Shown here one piece after another: positions 34,426-42,429 of a stretch of 58,500 bases of DNA (position 1 is the first letter of the stretch; each line of letters opens with the position of its first letter). The position numbers and the translations under genes are program-made. The stretch is taken from assembly GCF_023634765.1 (NCBI RefSeq), contig NZ_JAMLFX010000001.1:1066928-1125427 (forward strand), given 5' to 3'. The notes under the pieces were generated by a model. It was not told the DNA's origin and did no database searches. It saw nothing but the letters and a program-made list of their open reading frames with translations. This stretch comes from Pseudomonas sp. AKS31 (GTDB taxonomy: Bacteria; Pseudomonadota; Gammaproteobacteria; Pseudomonadales; Pseudomonadaceae).

Positions 34426-35571
34426 GTGGCGGCGCTCCCTTACTGGCGGCTGTCCAGTTTCTATCTGTTCTATTTCGCCTTGCTCGGTTCGACAGCGCCG
34501 TTTCTGGCGCTGTACTTCGACCACCTCGGCTTCAGTCCGGCGCGGATTGGTGAGCTGGTCGCGATCCCGATGCTGATGCGCTGCGTGGCGCCGAACATCT
34601 GGGGCTGGCTCGGTGATTACACCGGCAAACGCCTGGCCATCGTGCGTTTCGGCGCGGTGTGCACGCTGCTGACTTTTTCGTTGATCTTCGTCAGCAAGAC
34701 CTACGCCTGGCTGGCGATGGTCATGGCGCTGCACGCGTTCTTCTGGCATGCAGTGCTGCCGCAGTTCGAAGTCATCACCCTGGCGCATTTACAAGGCCAG
34801 ACCTCACGTTACAGCCAGATCCGCTTGTGGGGCTCGATCGGCTTCATCATCACCGTGGTTGCACTGGGGAGGCTGTTCGAATGGCTGAGCCTCGACATCT
34901 ATCCGGCGGCGCTGGTGCTGATCATGGCCGGCATCGTCCTCAGCAGTCTGTGGGTGCCAAACGCGCAACCGCCGCAAGGCAATCGGCCAGGCGGGGAGGG
35001 CTTCCTCAAACAACTGCGCAACCCCGGCGTGCTGGCGTTTTATGGCTGCGTCGCGCTGATGCAACTGAGCCATGGGCCTTATTACACCTTTCTGACCCTG
35101 CACCTTGAACGGCTCGGTTACAGCCGTGGCGTGATCGGCATGCTCTGGGCCGTGGGTGTCGTTGCCGAAGTGTTGATGTTCATGGCGATGAGCCGGATTC
35201 TCGCGCGGTTTTCGTTGCGTCGGGTGCTGATGGCGAGTTTTCTCCTGGCGGCGCTGCGCTGGGTGCTGCTAGGTTCGTTCGCCGAATTCCTGTGGGTGTT
35301 GTTGTTCGCGCAGGTCTTGCACGCGGCGACCTTCGGCAGTTTTCACGCCGCTGCCATCGCGTTTGTGCAACGTAGCTTCGGCGCGCGTCAGCAAGGGCAG
35401 GGCCAGGCGCTTTACGCCGCGTTGGCCGGCACCGGCGGTGCGCTCGGCGCGTTGTATGCCGGTTACAGCTGGAATGCCCTTGGCGCGACATTGACCTTTA
35501 GTATTGCCAGCCTCGCGGCGCTCGCTGCTGCCGTTATCATTGCCACACGTATGCAAGAGGACAGGCCATGA
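34426..35571 (+). CDS. MFS transporter (HcaT-like)
   Basis: A 381-residue, 12-segment major facilitator of the MFS_1-like/HcaT branch, opening LPYWRLSSFYLFYFALLGSTAP. The GTG start 34426 has only a weak ribosome site. Its TGA stop overlaps the ATG of the decayed mtnB gene (ATGA at 35568-35571), so in the ancestral operon the two were translationally coupled, which suggests this transporter may serve methionine salvage or its substrates. Substrate unproved. Confidence 0.85.
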   Translation: MAALPYWRLSSFYLFYFALLGSTAPFLALYFDHLGFSPARIGELVAIPMLMRCVAPNIWGWLGDYTGKRLAIVRFGAVCTLLTFSLIFVSKTYAWLAMVMALHAFFWHAVLPQFEVITLAHLQGQTSRYSQIRLWGSIGFIITVVALGRLFEWLSLDIYPAALVLIMAGIVLSSLWVPNAQPPQGNRPGGEGFLKQLRNPGVLAFYGCVALMQLSHGPYYTFLTLHLERLGYSRGVIGMLWAVGVVAEVLMFMAMSRILARFSLRRVLMASFLLAALRWVLLGSFAEFLWVLLFAQVLHAATFGSFHAAAIAFVQRSFGARQQGQGQALYAALAGTGGALGALYAGYSWNALGATLTFSIASLAALAAAVIIATRMQEDRP

Positions 35572-35652
35572 GCCTCGCTGCTGATCGAGGCCTTTGAATT
35601 TCTGTTTGAATGCGAGTTGAAAACCCGCAGCGCCATGAACCGCCAAGGCTGA
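35568..35652 (+). pseudogene. mtnB: mtnB remnant (methylthioribulose-1-phosphate dehydratase)
   Basis: Only the two ends of mtnB remain. The start ATGAGCCTCGCT (MSLA) at 35568 overlaps the MFS stop. From 35584 a different frame encodes IEAFEFLFECELKTRSAMNRQG and then TGA, which matches my recollection of the MtnB C-terminus. About 180 codons in between are missing and the two pieces are out of frame, so no dehydratase can be made. Identification rests on recalled family ends and on the mtnB-mtnD-mtnC order. Confidence 0.7.
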
Positions 35653-35746
35653 CTTCACCAGAAGCAGCACCTTTGCCTGATGAAATGCTGTGCCCGACCG
35701 GTCTGCAAGAGCCGGAAGGCAAGGCCGATACCGAGGAATTTCCCCA

Positions 35747-36292
35747 ATGAGCAGCCTGTCCGTCTATCACGTCTCAAGTCCCGAGATTCCCAACAAGGTC
35801 CTGACCCACTTCGAAGACATCGCCTCGACTCTGGCCGAGCAGGGCGTGCGTTTCGACCGCTGGCAAGCGACTGCGAAGATCCAGCCGGGTGCAACCCAGG
35901 AAGAAGTGATCAGCGCGTATAAAGAGCAGATCGACACACTGATGACCGAGCGCGGTTACATCACTGTCGACGTGATCAGCCTGAACAGCGATCACCCGCA
36001 AAAAGCCGAGCTGCGCGCCAGGTTCCTTGAAGAACATCGCCATGGCGAAGACGAAGTACGCTTTTTCGTCGCCGGCCGTGGCTTGTTTACTCTGCACATC
36101 GACGATTACGTCTACGCCGTACTCTGCGAAAAGAACGATCTGATCTCGGTGCCGGCCGGCACCAAACACTGGTTCGACATGGGCGAGCATCCGCACTTCG
36201 TGGCGATTCGTCTGTTCAACAACCCGGAAGGCTGGGTCGCCAACTTCACCGGCGAAGACATCGCCGGCCGTTTCCCGCGGCTGGAGGACTGA
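35747..36292 (+). CDS. mtnD: Acireductone dioxygenase (MtnD)
   Basis: A 181-residue cupin enzyme of methionine salvage that oxidises acireductone to the methionine precursor 2-keto-4-methylthiobutyrate (Fe form). Metal ligands are visible: two His and a Glu in EEHRHGEDEVRFFVAGRG and a His in TKHWFDMGEHPHF. Start MSSLSVYHVSSP has GAGG nine bases upstream. The gene is intact, yet both flanking partners (mtnB before, mtnC after) are remnants, so this copy is functionally orphaned unless they exist elsewhere in the genome. Confidence 0.92.
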   Translation: MSSLSVYHVSSPEIPNKVLTHFEDIASTLAEQGVRFDRWQATAKIQPGATQEEVISAYKEQIDTLMTERGYITVDVISLNSDHPQKAELRARFLEEHRHGEDEVRFFVAGRGLFTLHIDDYVYAVLCEKNDLISVPAGTKHWFDMGEHPHFVAIRLFNNPEGWVANFTGEDIAGRFPRLED

Positions 36293-36296
36293 GCCG

Positions 36297-36420
36297 GTGT
36301 CGATCAAATCGAGGCCGTGCGTCGTGACAGCAATGCGCCGCAAGCCGATTTGATCGGGTTGTTGAAATTCTCTGGAGCTGGATTGAGGAAGATCGCAAAG
36401 CCGCGCCGCTCAAGGCCTTG
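36297..36420 (+). pseudogene. mtnC: mtnC remnant (enolase-phosphatase)
   Basis: Directly after mtnD, a GTG start with MSIK (36297-36308) jumps to a segment reading QIEAVRRDSNAPQADL, then one base appears lost in TTGATCGGG, after which the frame reads RVVEILWSWIEEDRKAAPLKAL. These match my recollection of an internal part of MtnC, including the WI(A/E)EDRKA(A/T)PLKALQG block. N-terminal catalytic DxD region and the C-terminal half are gone. With mtnB it shows decay of the operon around an intact mtnD. Confidence 0.72.
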
Positions 36421-36485
36421 AAGCCACATGACCGTCGACACGTTCACCGGCATGGAACCGGAAGCCTTTTGATCACACCGATTTA

Positions 36486-36589
36486 GTGTGGGAGCGAGCC
36501 TGCTCCGCGCGGCGTTCCGACGAAAGTGTCCGTTCAGCCAGCCTTTTCAGTGGCTGACACACCCATTTGCGAGCAGGCTCGCTGCCAGA
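36486..36589. repeat. REP pair, family B (degenerate inverted pair)
   Basis: GGGAGCGAGCCTGCTC and, 80 bases on, its reverse complement GAGCAGGCTCGCTGCC, both partly decayed. It lies beyond the mtnC remnant in an otherwise gene-free stretch. Confidence 0.75.
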
Positions 36590-36609
36590 AGGTTGTGCGC
36601 AAGCCACAA

Positions 36610-36647
36610 AAAACCGGCCGTGAAGCGAAAGCTCCACGGCCGGTTTT
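36610..36647 (-). terminator. Strong terminator after the DUF3509-like gene
   Basis: Arms AAAACCGGCCGTG (36610-36622) and CACGGCCGGTTTT (36635-36647); bidirectional in character, immediately beyond the stop of the minus-strand gene. Confidence 0.85.
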
Positions 36648-36666
36648 GTTTAAAACGCTTTAAAAA

Positions 36667-36945
36667 TTACAGCGAGTGATACGTCGGCAGAGCAAAACGC
36701 TGCTGGCTCTGCAGCATGGCAATTTGCGGCAACTCGCTGGCTTGTTCAGCCAGGTCGCGGCGAATTGCACTGATCGCCCACGACAGTTGGTCGCCGGCAT
36801 GCAGTTGCTGGTAGGTCAGTGCGCGTTTAAATACTTTGCCGTCGCTGCTGCGCAGCGTCAGCAGGATCCCGCCATCGGGACGTGGCGCAGTGGTGACGTC
36901 GAAGTTGGAGAACAGGGAGGTAAATTTTTCTTGGATCAGGCTCAT
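36667..36945 (-). CDS. DUF3509-like small protein
   Basis: A 92-residue protein starting MSLIQEKFTSLFSNFDVTT, with GGAG ten bases upstream. The body (PRPDGGILLTLRSSDGKVF, ALTYQQLHAGDQLSWAISAI) looks like the Pseudomonas DUF3509 family as I recall it; no biochemical role is known. A sigma-54-like promoter candidate lies about 48 bases upstream of the start (36993-37008, minus strand). Upstream in-frame extension is rejected since it is AT-rich and non-conserved in appearance. Confidence 0.72.
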   Translation of the reverse strand: MSLIQEKFTSLFSNFDVTTAPRPDGGILLTLRSSDGKVFKRALTYQQLHAGDQLSWAISAIRRDLAEQASELPQIAMLQSQQRFALPTYHSL

Positions 36946-37335
36946 GTTTTTCAGCTCCGTATGCACTTGAATGGCAAGCATGCAGAGGAGGTTGCAGCGA
37001 TTGTGCCAGCATTTGAAAATAAAAAAATCTTTGTAAATCAACGAGTTAAAAATAATCAAAATTCAGGTCGTCGTGCAAACTGCATGAATGGCCATCGTGC
37101 ATCCTGCATTTTGCGTGATCGATGTCGAATCGATGGAACCAATCGCTGATCCGCAGATCACCTGCGCTCCGTAAAGATCAGCGGATACAAAACATTGCAA
37201 AAACCGCGTGTACAGCCCGAGAAGCGCTGACGTATTTTCGATCTCGACCCGCGCTCCAAGGCGCCGGTTGCTTCAAGCCAAAGCCCGAAAAATAAAAACA
37301 TCGACCTGCATGCCAAGGTCGAACGGGGAGCTTCC
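36946..37335. other. Intergenic region between divergent DUF3509-like and acyl-CoA synthetase genes
   Basis: No gene is seen in this 390-base stretch. It has an AT-rich segment (37011-37060), the sigma-54-like site, and an inverted repeat CGCTGATC ... GATCAGCG around 37144-37183 that may bind a regulator of the synthetase. Nothing stronger could be supported. Confidence 0.5.
36993..37008 (-). promoter_or_regulatory. Candidate sigma-54 promoter
   Basis: On the minus strand TGGCAC-AATCG-CTGCA keeps the GG and GC dinucleotides at the -24/-12 spacing (10 bases between them), about 48 bases upstream of the DUF3509-like start. One position (C for T) departs from the consensus TTGC. Confidence 0.35.
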
Positions 37336-39174
37336 ATGAGTCACGCGCCAAGCGACACGATTACCTGGGGCATGATGCTCCGCAAACTGCCGATGATTGC
37401 CAAAGCCATCCCGCGGGTGGTCAAGGGCATGAAGGTGGCCAATGTCACGGATCCGACCCAAAGTTGTGGCCTTGGCTGGACATTCGAGCAAGCGACGCTG
37501 CGCAATCCCGAGGGGCCGGCGTTACTGCACGGCGATGTGCGATTGAGTTATGCGCAGGTCAACCAGTGGGCCAACCGCATCGCTCACTATCTGAACGGGC
37601 AGGGCATCGGCAAGGGCGACGTGGTCGCGGTGTTTATCGAAAACCGCCCTGAATTGCTGGTGACCATTCTGGCGCTGGCCAAGGTCGGCGCGGTCAGTGC
37701 GCTGCTCAATACCTCGCAAACCCGCGATACGCTCATCCACAGCGTGAATCTGGTGGCGCCGGTGGCGATCGTCGTGGGCGAAGAACTGTTGGCGGCGTAT
37801 GCGGCGATTCGTGATCAAGTGGCAATCAGCGCACCACGCACCTGGTTTGTCGCCGATCAGGACACCTACAGCCATCCGGGCATTGCGCCCGACGGCTACG
37901 TCAATCTGATCAGCGCCAGCGCCGATGCGTCCAGTGATAATCCGCCGAGCAGCCAGCAGATCTTCTTCGACGACCCGTGTTTCTACATTTACACCTCCGG
38001 CACCACCGGCCTGCCTAAAGCCGGAGTTTTCAAACACGGGCGCTGGATGCGCAGCTCCGCCAGTTTCGGCATGATCGCGCTCAATATGGGCCCCGACGAC
38101 GTCGTCTACTGCACCTTGCCGCTGTACCACGCCACCGGTCTGTGTGTGTGCTGGGGTTCGGCGGTCAACGGTGCTTCGGGTTTCGCGATCCGGCGCAAAT
38201 TCAGCGCCAGTCAGTTCTGGAACGATGTGCGCCGCTATCGCGCGACCACCATCGGTTACGTCGGCGAGCTGTGCCGTTATCTGGTCGATCAACCGGCCAG
38301 TGCCGATGACAGTCGCCACGGCGTGCGCAAGATGATCGGCAACGGCTTGCGCCCCGGCGCCTGGGCCGAGTTCAAGACGCGCTTCGCGGTCGAACACATC
38401 TGTGAGCTGTACGCTGCGAGCGACGGCAACATTGGTTTCACCAATATTCTCAACTTCGACAACACCATCGGTTTTTCCCTGATGGCCTGGGAATTGGTGG
38501 CCTACGACCATGACAGTGGCGAACCGATCCGCAGCCCTGACGGATTCCTGCGCAAGGTCGGCAAAGGCGAGCAGGGTCTATTGTTGGCGCGGATCGACGA
38601 AAAAGCCCCGCTGGACGGCTACACCGATCCGCAGAAAACCGCCAAGGTTGTGCTGCACGATGTGTTTGCCAAAGGTGATCGTTTTTTCAACACCGGCGAC
38701 CTGCTGCGTAACATCGGCTTCGGCCACGCCCAATTTGTTGATCGTCTCGGCGACACCTACCGCTGGAAGGGCGAGAACGTCTCGACCACCGAAGTCGAAA
38801 ACCTGTTGCTGCAGCATCCGCATATCTCCGAGGCGGTGGCCTATGGCGTGGAAATCCGCAATACCAACGGCCGCGCCGGGATGGCGGCGATTACTCCGGC
38901 GGAATCCCTCGCGACCCTGGATTTCGCCGAGTTGCTGACCTTCGTCCGGGAACGCATGCCGGCCTATGCGGTGCCGTTGTTTCTGCGAGTCAAAGTTAAA
39001 ATGGAAACCACCGGCACCTTCAAATACCAGAAAACCCGATTGAAAAATGAAGGCTTCGACCTCGGTCGGACAGGCGATGACCCGATTTATGCCTGGCTGC
39101 CCGGCACCCAGACTTACGTTCGCGTCACCGATGAAGTGTTGGCGGAGATTCATCAGGGCAAGCATCGTTATTGA
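37336..39174 (+). CDS. Long-chain acyl-CoA synthetase (FATP/VLCS type)
   Basis: A 612-residue AMP-forming acyl-CoA synthetase that activates long or very-long-chain fatty acids. The P-loop-like signature YIYTSGTTGLPKAG is clear, followed by LPLYHATG, the ELYAASDGNIGF segment and the FNTGDLLRNIGFG/RWKGENVSTTEVE block of the FATP branch; the C-terminal PLFLRVKVKMETTGTFKYQK closes the adenylation fold. Start ATG 37336 with GGGAGC upstream. FATP-like length and order are typical. Substrate range unknown. Confidence 0.9.
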   Translation: MSHAPSDTITWGMMLRKLPMIAKAIPRVVKGMKVANVTDPTQSCGLGWTFEQATLRNPEGPALLHGDVRLSYAQVNQWANRIAHYLNGQGIGKGDVVAVFIENRPELLVTILALAKVGAVSALLNTSQTRDTLIHSVNLVAPVAIVVGEELLAAYAAIRDQVAISAPRTWFVADQDTYSHPGIAPDGYVNLISASADASSDNPPSSQQIFFDDPCFYIYTSGTTGLPKAGVFKHGRWMRSSASFGMIALNMGPDDVVYCTLPLYHATGLCVCWGSAVNGASGFAIRRKFSASQFWNDVRRYRATTIGYVGELCRYLVDQPASADDSRHGVRKMIGNGLRPGAWAEFKTRFAVEHICELYAASDGNIGFTNILNFDNTIGFSLMAWELVAYDHDSGEPIRSPDGFLRKVGKGEQGLLLARIDEKAPLDGYTDPQKTAKVVLHDVFAKGDRFFNTGDLLRNIGFGHAQFVDRLGDTYRWKGENVSTTEVENLLLQHPHISEAVAYGVEIRNTNGRAGMAAITPAESLATLDFAELLTFVRERMPAYAVPLFLRVKVKMETTGTFKYQKTRLKNEGFDLGRTGDDPIYAWLPGTQTYVRVTDEVLAEIHQGKHRY

Positions 39175-39271
39175 ATCCAACTATGAGCTGACTTGAGAAA
39201 AAGGGGGTGACAGCCTGCGTCTCGCTCGGGAAACTGTCGGCTTTCCGATTGACCGAAAGTGGAGTTGCCCC

Positions 39272-39790
39272 ATGTCCGACCAAAGCCGCCAGATGACCCC
39301 TGAAGAAGCTGCCGAATTCACCGAGCAGGTTTTCAACAAGGCGCGCGAAGGTGATGCCGAGATGCTTGATCGCCTGGTCACGGCCGGTTTGCCGGTGAAC
39401 CTGAAGAACAGCAAGGGCGACACGTTGTTGATGTTGGCCAGCTATTACGGCCATCTGGATGCGGTACAGGTGTTGCTTAAACACAAGGCCGACCCGGAAA
39501 TGCGCAATGGCAACGGCCAGAGTCCGATTGCCGGCGCCGCATTCAAGGGCGATTTGCCGGTGGTCAAAGCGCTGGTTGAAGCGGGCGCCGAGATTGAAGG
39601 CTCGTCGTTTGATGGCCGTACGGCGCTGATGATGGCGGCGATGTTCAACCGCGTTGAAATCGTTGATTACCTGATCAGCAAAGGCGCAAATCCGCAAGCC
39701 AAGGATGCCAATGGCGTCACGGCGCTGGACGCGGCGCGCACGATGGGTGCAGTCGACACCACCGCGCAGCTGGAAAAACTGTCGGGTTGA
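39272..39790 (+). CDS. Ankyrin-repeat protein
   Basis: A 172-residue cytoplasmic protein with about four ankyrin repeats: GDTLLMLASYYGHLDAVQVL, GQSPIAGAAFKGDLPVVKAL, GRTALMMAAMFNRVEIVDYL and GVTALDAARTMG. Start MSDQSRQMTPEEA with TGGAG upstream. Ankyrin repeats mediate protein contacts; the partner is unknown. It follows the acyl-CoA synthetase by 97 bases on the same strand. Confidence 0.88.
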   Translation: MSDQSRQMTPEEAAEFTEQVFNKAREGDAEMLDRLVTAGLPVNLKNSKGDTLLMLASYYGHLDAVQVLLKHKADPEMRNGNGQSPIAGAAFKGDLPVVKALVEAGAEIEGSSFDGRTALMMAAMFNRVEIVDYLISKGANPQAKDANGVTALDAARTMGAVDTTAQLEKLSG

Positions 39791-39800
39791 TAGGATCAAT

Positions 39801-39900
39801 AGGTCGCAGCCTGCGGCAGCTCCTGCAATGATGCGTTCGCCGCCAGTTTCGCGGACGAATGTTGAGTCGGTAGGCGCTGCCGAAGGCTGCGATCTTTTGC
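39801..39900. repeat. REP pair, family A (degenerate left arm)
   Basis: Left arm GGTCGCAGCCTGCGGCAGCT is slightly decayed; the right arm GCGCTGCCGAAGGCTGCGAT is about 60 bases away. Lies between the ankyrin gene and the 39957 gene. Confidence 0.7.
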
Positions 39901-39956
39901 TTTGTGCGCTATCCTCCGCGCCCTCGAAATTCACCTTCGCCACAGGATCCGCCCTC

Positions 39957-40487
39957 ATGAAAGCCGCACTCGTCGAACTCATCAGCAAAATCAGCTCCGG
40001 CTGCATGGGCGAGGACGAGATCCTGAAAGTGGCCGACGAAGCCGCGCAGGCCTACGCCGATGCCGATACCTTTCTGGCAGCCAACCCGGACATCAACTTC
40101 GACGATACCTTCCCGATTCCGCTGGGCGAGTGGGTAGTGGTCGGCAGTCTGCCGGAAACCGTGTTGTTCCAGGCGGACACCTATGTCGACCTGTTCGCGC
40201 AGATCGTTGCCTCGTTCGGTCCGGGCGTGGATTTCAACCTCAAGCCCAAGCAACTGGCCAAGACCGAAGCACTGACTGCCCTTAACCGCATTCAGGTGCA
40301 GATGAGCAGCCTGAACAAGGAAAACGGCGGTTACACGCTGATGAACTTCAGCCAGTTGCTCGACGACGAACTGCAGGTGGTGCTGGTCTACGGCAACGAC
40401 GTGCCACGGGTGCTGGAGCTGTGCGCCGAAGTCGGCATCGCCGCTGCGCCATCGCTTGAAGCGCTGAAGATCGCCGTTCACGTCTGA
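39957..40487 (+). CDS. Conserved hypothetical protein
   Basis: A 176-residue acidic protein, starting MKAALVELISKISSGCMG. Mixed helix/strand, no signal peptide or membrane segment; alternating segments such as WVVVGSLPETVLFQ and LVYGNDVPRVLELCAEVG suggest a compact soluble fold. I do not recognise the family. It is flanked by an ankyrin gene and a small membrane gene, so context is uninformative. Confidence 0.65.
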   Translation: MKAALVELISKISSGCMGEDEILKVADEAAQAYADADTFLAANPDINFDDTFPIPLGEWVVVGSLPETVLFQADTYVDLFAQIVASFGPGVDFNLKPKQLAKTEALTALNRIQVQMSSLNKENGGYTLMNFSQLLDDELQVVLVYGNDVPRVLELCAEVGIAAAPSLEALKIAVHV

Positions 40488-40564
40488 GCGAGTTCGCAAT
40501 AAAAGGGAACCCTGCGCGCGACCGTCTATCCTAAAAGTGCATCCCACTATTCTGGAGCGACACC

Positions 40565-40756
40565 ATGGGTTCCACGTTCAACGGTCTGATCGGCCTGATC
40601 ATCCTCGCCCTCGACATCTGGGCCATCATCAATGTGCTGAAAAGCGGCGCGTCCACCGGGATGAAAATCGTCTGGGTGCTGCTGATCATCCTCCTGCCGG
40701 TGCTGGGCCTGATCATCTGGGCGATTGCCGGACCGCGGGGTAACGTGCGGATCTGA
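40565..40756 (+). CDS. Small membrane protein, PLDc_N-like
   Basis: A 63-residue protein with two hydrophobic helices (FNGLIGLIILALDIWAIINV and MKIVWVLLIILLPVLGLIIW) joined by SGASTG. The LDIWAI ... KIVWVLLIILLPVLG pattern is that of the phospholipase-D N-terminal (PLDc_N) family, here alone without a catalytic domain. Start ATG 40565 with TGGAGCG upstream. Function unknown. Confidence 0.8.
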   Translation: MGSTFNGLIGLIILALDIWAIINVLKSGASTGMKIVWVLLIILLPVLGLIIWAIAGPRGNVRI

Positions 40757-40878
40757 CCCCGCTCTCATGGACAACCCATAACCTGTGGGAGCTGGCTGAT
40801 GAGGTGAGGTTCCACTGGTCATCTTCGGCAACGTGCTGCAGGCGATCACCAAGCCAGGAAAGAACACTGCAACCCCCC

Positions 40879-40971
40879 TGTAGGAGCGATCTTGCTCGCG
40901 AAATCGGACTGTCAGCCAACATATTTGTTGAACGATAAACCGCCTTCGCGAGCAGGCTCGCTCCCACATTT
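40879..40971. repeat. REP pair, family B (inverted)
   Basis: TAGGAGCGATCTTGCTCGCG and its inverted partner CGCGAGCAGGCTCGCTCCCA. A half-copy of family C (GTGGGAGCTGGCTGATGAGG) lies just before it at about 40783. Together they fill most of the 340-base gap up to 41097, in which no gene was seen. Confidence 0.8.
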
Positions 40972-41096
40972 GTCCGGCCAGTCTGAAGATGTCGCTTTTT
41001 TCATCTTTGCCCGCTGTAATCCTTTTGAACCAACCCCCGGCGTCCAAAGTCGAGATAGGTGTAAGCCCATTTGCGGGTTTGATCGAGGAGGCACTG

Positions 41097-41330
41097 ATGC
41101 AAAAGTGGAAAGTCACTTTCGTGGATGATCACGGTGAAATTCTTGATGAAGTCTTCGAACGTGAGGAATGCCCGTCCGATGATGAAGCCGCGCGTCTGAT
41201 CAAGGAGCGGCTGCTTCCGGTTGCCGCGAAGCTGGATCTGAACGATCTGGAAGGGCGCACCGCCGATGCCGGGGTGAAAAACCTCAAGACTCAGAACGGC
41301 ATCGAAATCCGCAGCATCACACCTGTCTGA
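41097..41330 (+). CDS. Small conserved protein, unknown
   Basis: A 77-residue acidic protein starting MQKWKVTFVDDHGEILDEVF with a strong GAGGAGG ribosome site. An upstream in-frame extension is rejected for lack of a ribosome site. It looks like a compact alpha/beta protein. I do not recognise the family; its neighbour is the RraB-like gene. Confidence 0.6.
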   Translation: MQKWKVTFVDDHGEILDEVFEREECPSDDEAARLIKERLLPVAAKLDLNDLEGRTADAGVKNLKTQNGIEIRSITPV

Positions 41331-41538
41331 ACACTTCCTGTCATCTCGTAAACCAGGCCTTGGCAGCAGCTCTATCTTGGGGCTACTCTGCAAGCGAGAT
41401 CAGCGAACGGATCGCTAAGGTCTGGTCTTGTCAGCTACATGCTTGTTCCCGCGTGCAACCACGTTGCCGTCGTACTTTGGCCAAAGGCCCGGGGCGGGAA
41501 TACGGAAAGTCTATCCATCTATGCGAGGGGGACGATTC

Positions 41539-41886
41539 ATGAGCACAGCCTATCAAGAAGACATCAGCAGCAATGTTCTGCGCCGCATGAAAGAAGGCGG
41601 TTTCGATTTTTCCCGATTCCATCCCATCGAGTTCTACGCCATTTTCCCGGACGAGGAGCGGGCGCGCAGGGCGGCAGGCAAATTTCGCGGTGAGTCCATC
41701 AATGCCCAGGTCAGCCTGCGTGATGACGGTGCGTGGGCACTGGAATTGAGCAAAGTGATGTACGCGACGTATGACGATATCGGCGACTTCGAGCAGGGTT
41801 TTTCGGCCGTGGTCGAACCGTTGGGCGGCATCATCGAAGGCTGGGGCGTCAAGCAGGAGGTGCGCAACCGCCATCGTTTGAACTGA
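41539..41886 (+). CDS. RraB-family (ribonuclease E inhibitor) protein
   Basis: A 115-residue protein with the RraB-type pattern: GGFDFSRFHPIEFYAIFPDEERA, then SLRDDGAWALELSKVMYATY and EQGFSAVVEPLGGIIEGWGV. RraB binds RNase E and alters its activity. Shorter than enterobacterial RraB, as is usual for pseudomonad members. Start ATG 41539 after GAGGGGG. Followed by a terminator at 41909. Confidence 0.78.
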   Translation: MSTAYQEDISSNVLRRMKEGGFDFSRFHPIEFYAIFPDEERARRAAGKFRGESINAQVSLRDDGAWALELSKVMYATYDDIGDFEQGFSAVVEPLGGIIEGWGVKQEVRNRHRLN

Positions 41887-41908
41887 TCTCTGTTTTCATT
41901 TATCGAGC

Positions 41909-41939
41909 AACGGCTGACCTTTGGGTCGGCCGTTGTTTT
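41909..41939 (+). terminator. Rho-independent terminator after RraB-like gene
   Basis: Arms AACGGCTGACC and GGTCGGCCGTT with a TTTG loop, then a T-rich tail. Confidence 0.85.
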
Positions 41940-41945
41940 TTAAAG

Positions 41946-42022
41946 AGCAAAAGATCGCAGCCTCCGGCAGCTCCTACAGGTGATCGGTATAGGAGCTGCC
42001 GGAGGCTGCGATCTTTTGCTTT
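41946..42022. repeat. REP pair, family A (inverted)
   Basis: GATCGCAGCCTCCGGCAGCT and its reverse complement, just after the terminator of the RraB-like gene. Confidence 0.85.
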
Positions 42023-42049
42023 TGCTTTCAAAACATTTCCAAAAGGCAA

Positions 42050-42200
42050 AAAAAAGCCACCGGAGAGGGTGGCTAAAAGGGAAGACCGATAAGGAGAGGA
42101 AACCGGTCAGGGTTACAGCGGGGCGGGCTGCGCGGGCAGTCCGGATCAGTTGAGCTGCTGACTTCATGGCACGCTGGTCGGTGAAGTTTTGCAGCGGATG
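42050..42200 (-). ncRNA. Candidate small RNA (unassigned)
   Basis: In this gene-free gap the minus strand has a promoter-like pair (TTCACT at 42234-42229, 17-base spacer, GATAAT at 42211-42206) and about 150 bases further on a perfect terminator (AGCCACC-CTCTCC-GGTGGCT plus eight T, 42073-42050). No credible stop-bounded gene lies between, so a roughly 150-base transcript is predicted. A frame starting MKSAAQLIRTARAA runs through the terminator and is not convincing as a protein. The gap 41887-42429 otherwise holds only the terminator and the REP pair. Confidence 0.4.
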
Positions 42201-42429
42201 CGCGGATTATCCTTAGGCAGCGCCGGGCAGTGAAATCAACTCTGACTATGCTGGTGATAGGCGATGCAGTGCGTCGCAATGAAGCGGGGGCAATCCGGTT
42301 GGGGCAATTGCCGCACAGGAATGGTGCGGTGCCTGCGGCGTGTATTTCCAACCGATTGAAATCAAAGCGTTTATGCCGATGGCACGGGCCTTGCGAAGGC
42401 CTGTATGTCCGGGTGACAAGGAGTACGGC

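Noticed and set aside
35653..35746. Extra small open frame between mtnB remnant and mtnD
   Set aside because: It reads SPEAAPLPDEMLCPTGLQEP in one frame but overlaps the ribosome site of mtnD and matches nothing I recognise.
36421..36475. Continuation of the mtnC remnant beyond 36420
   Set aside because: The translated bases after LKAL do not resemble MtnC in any frame, so the remnant is ended there.
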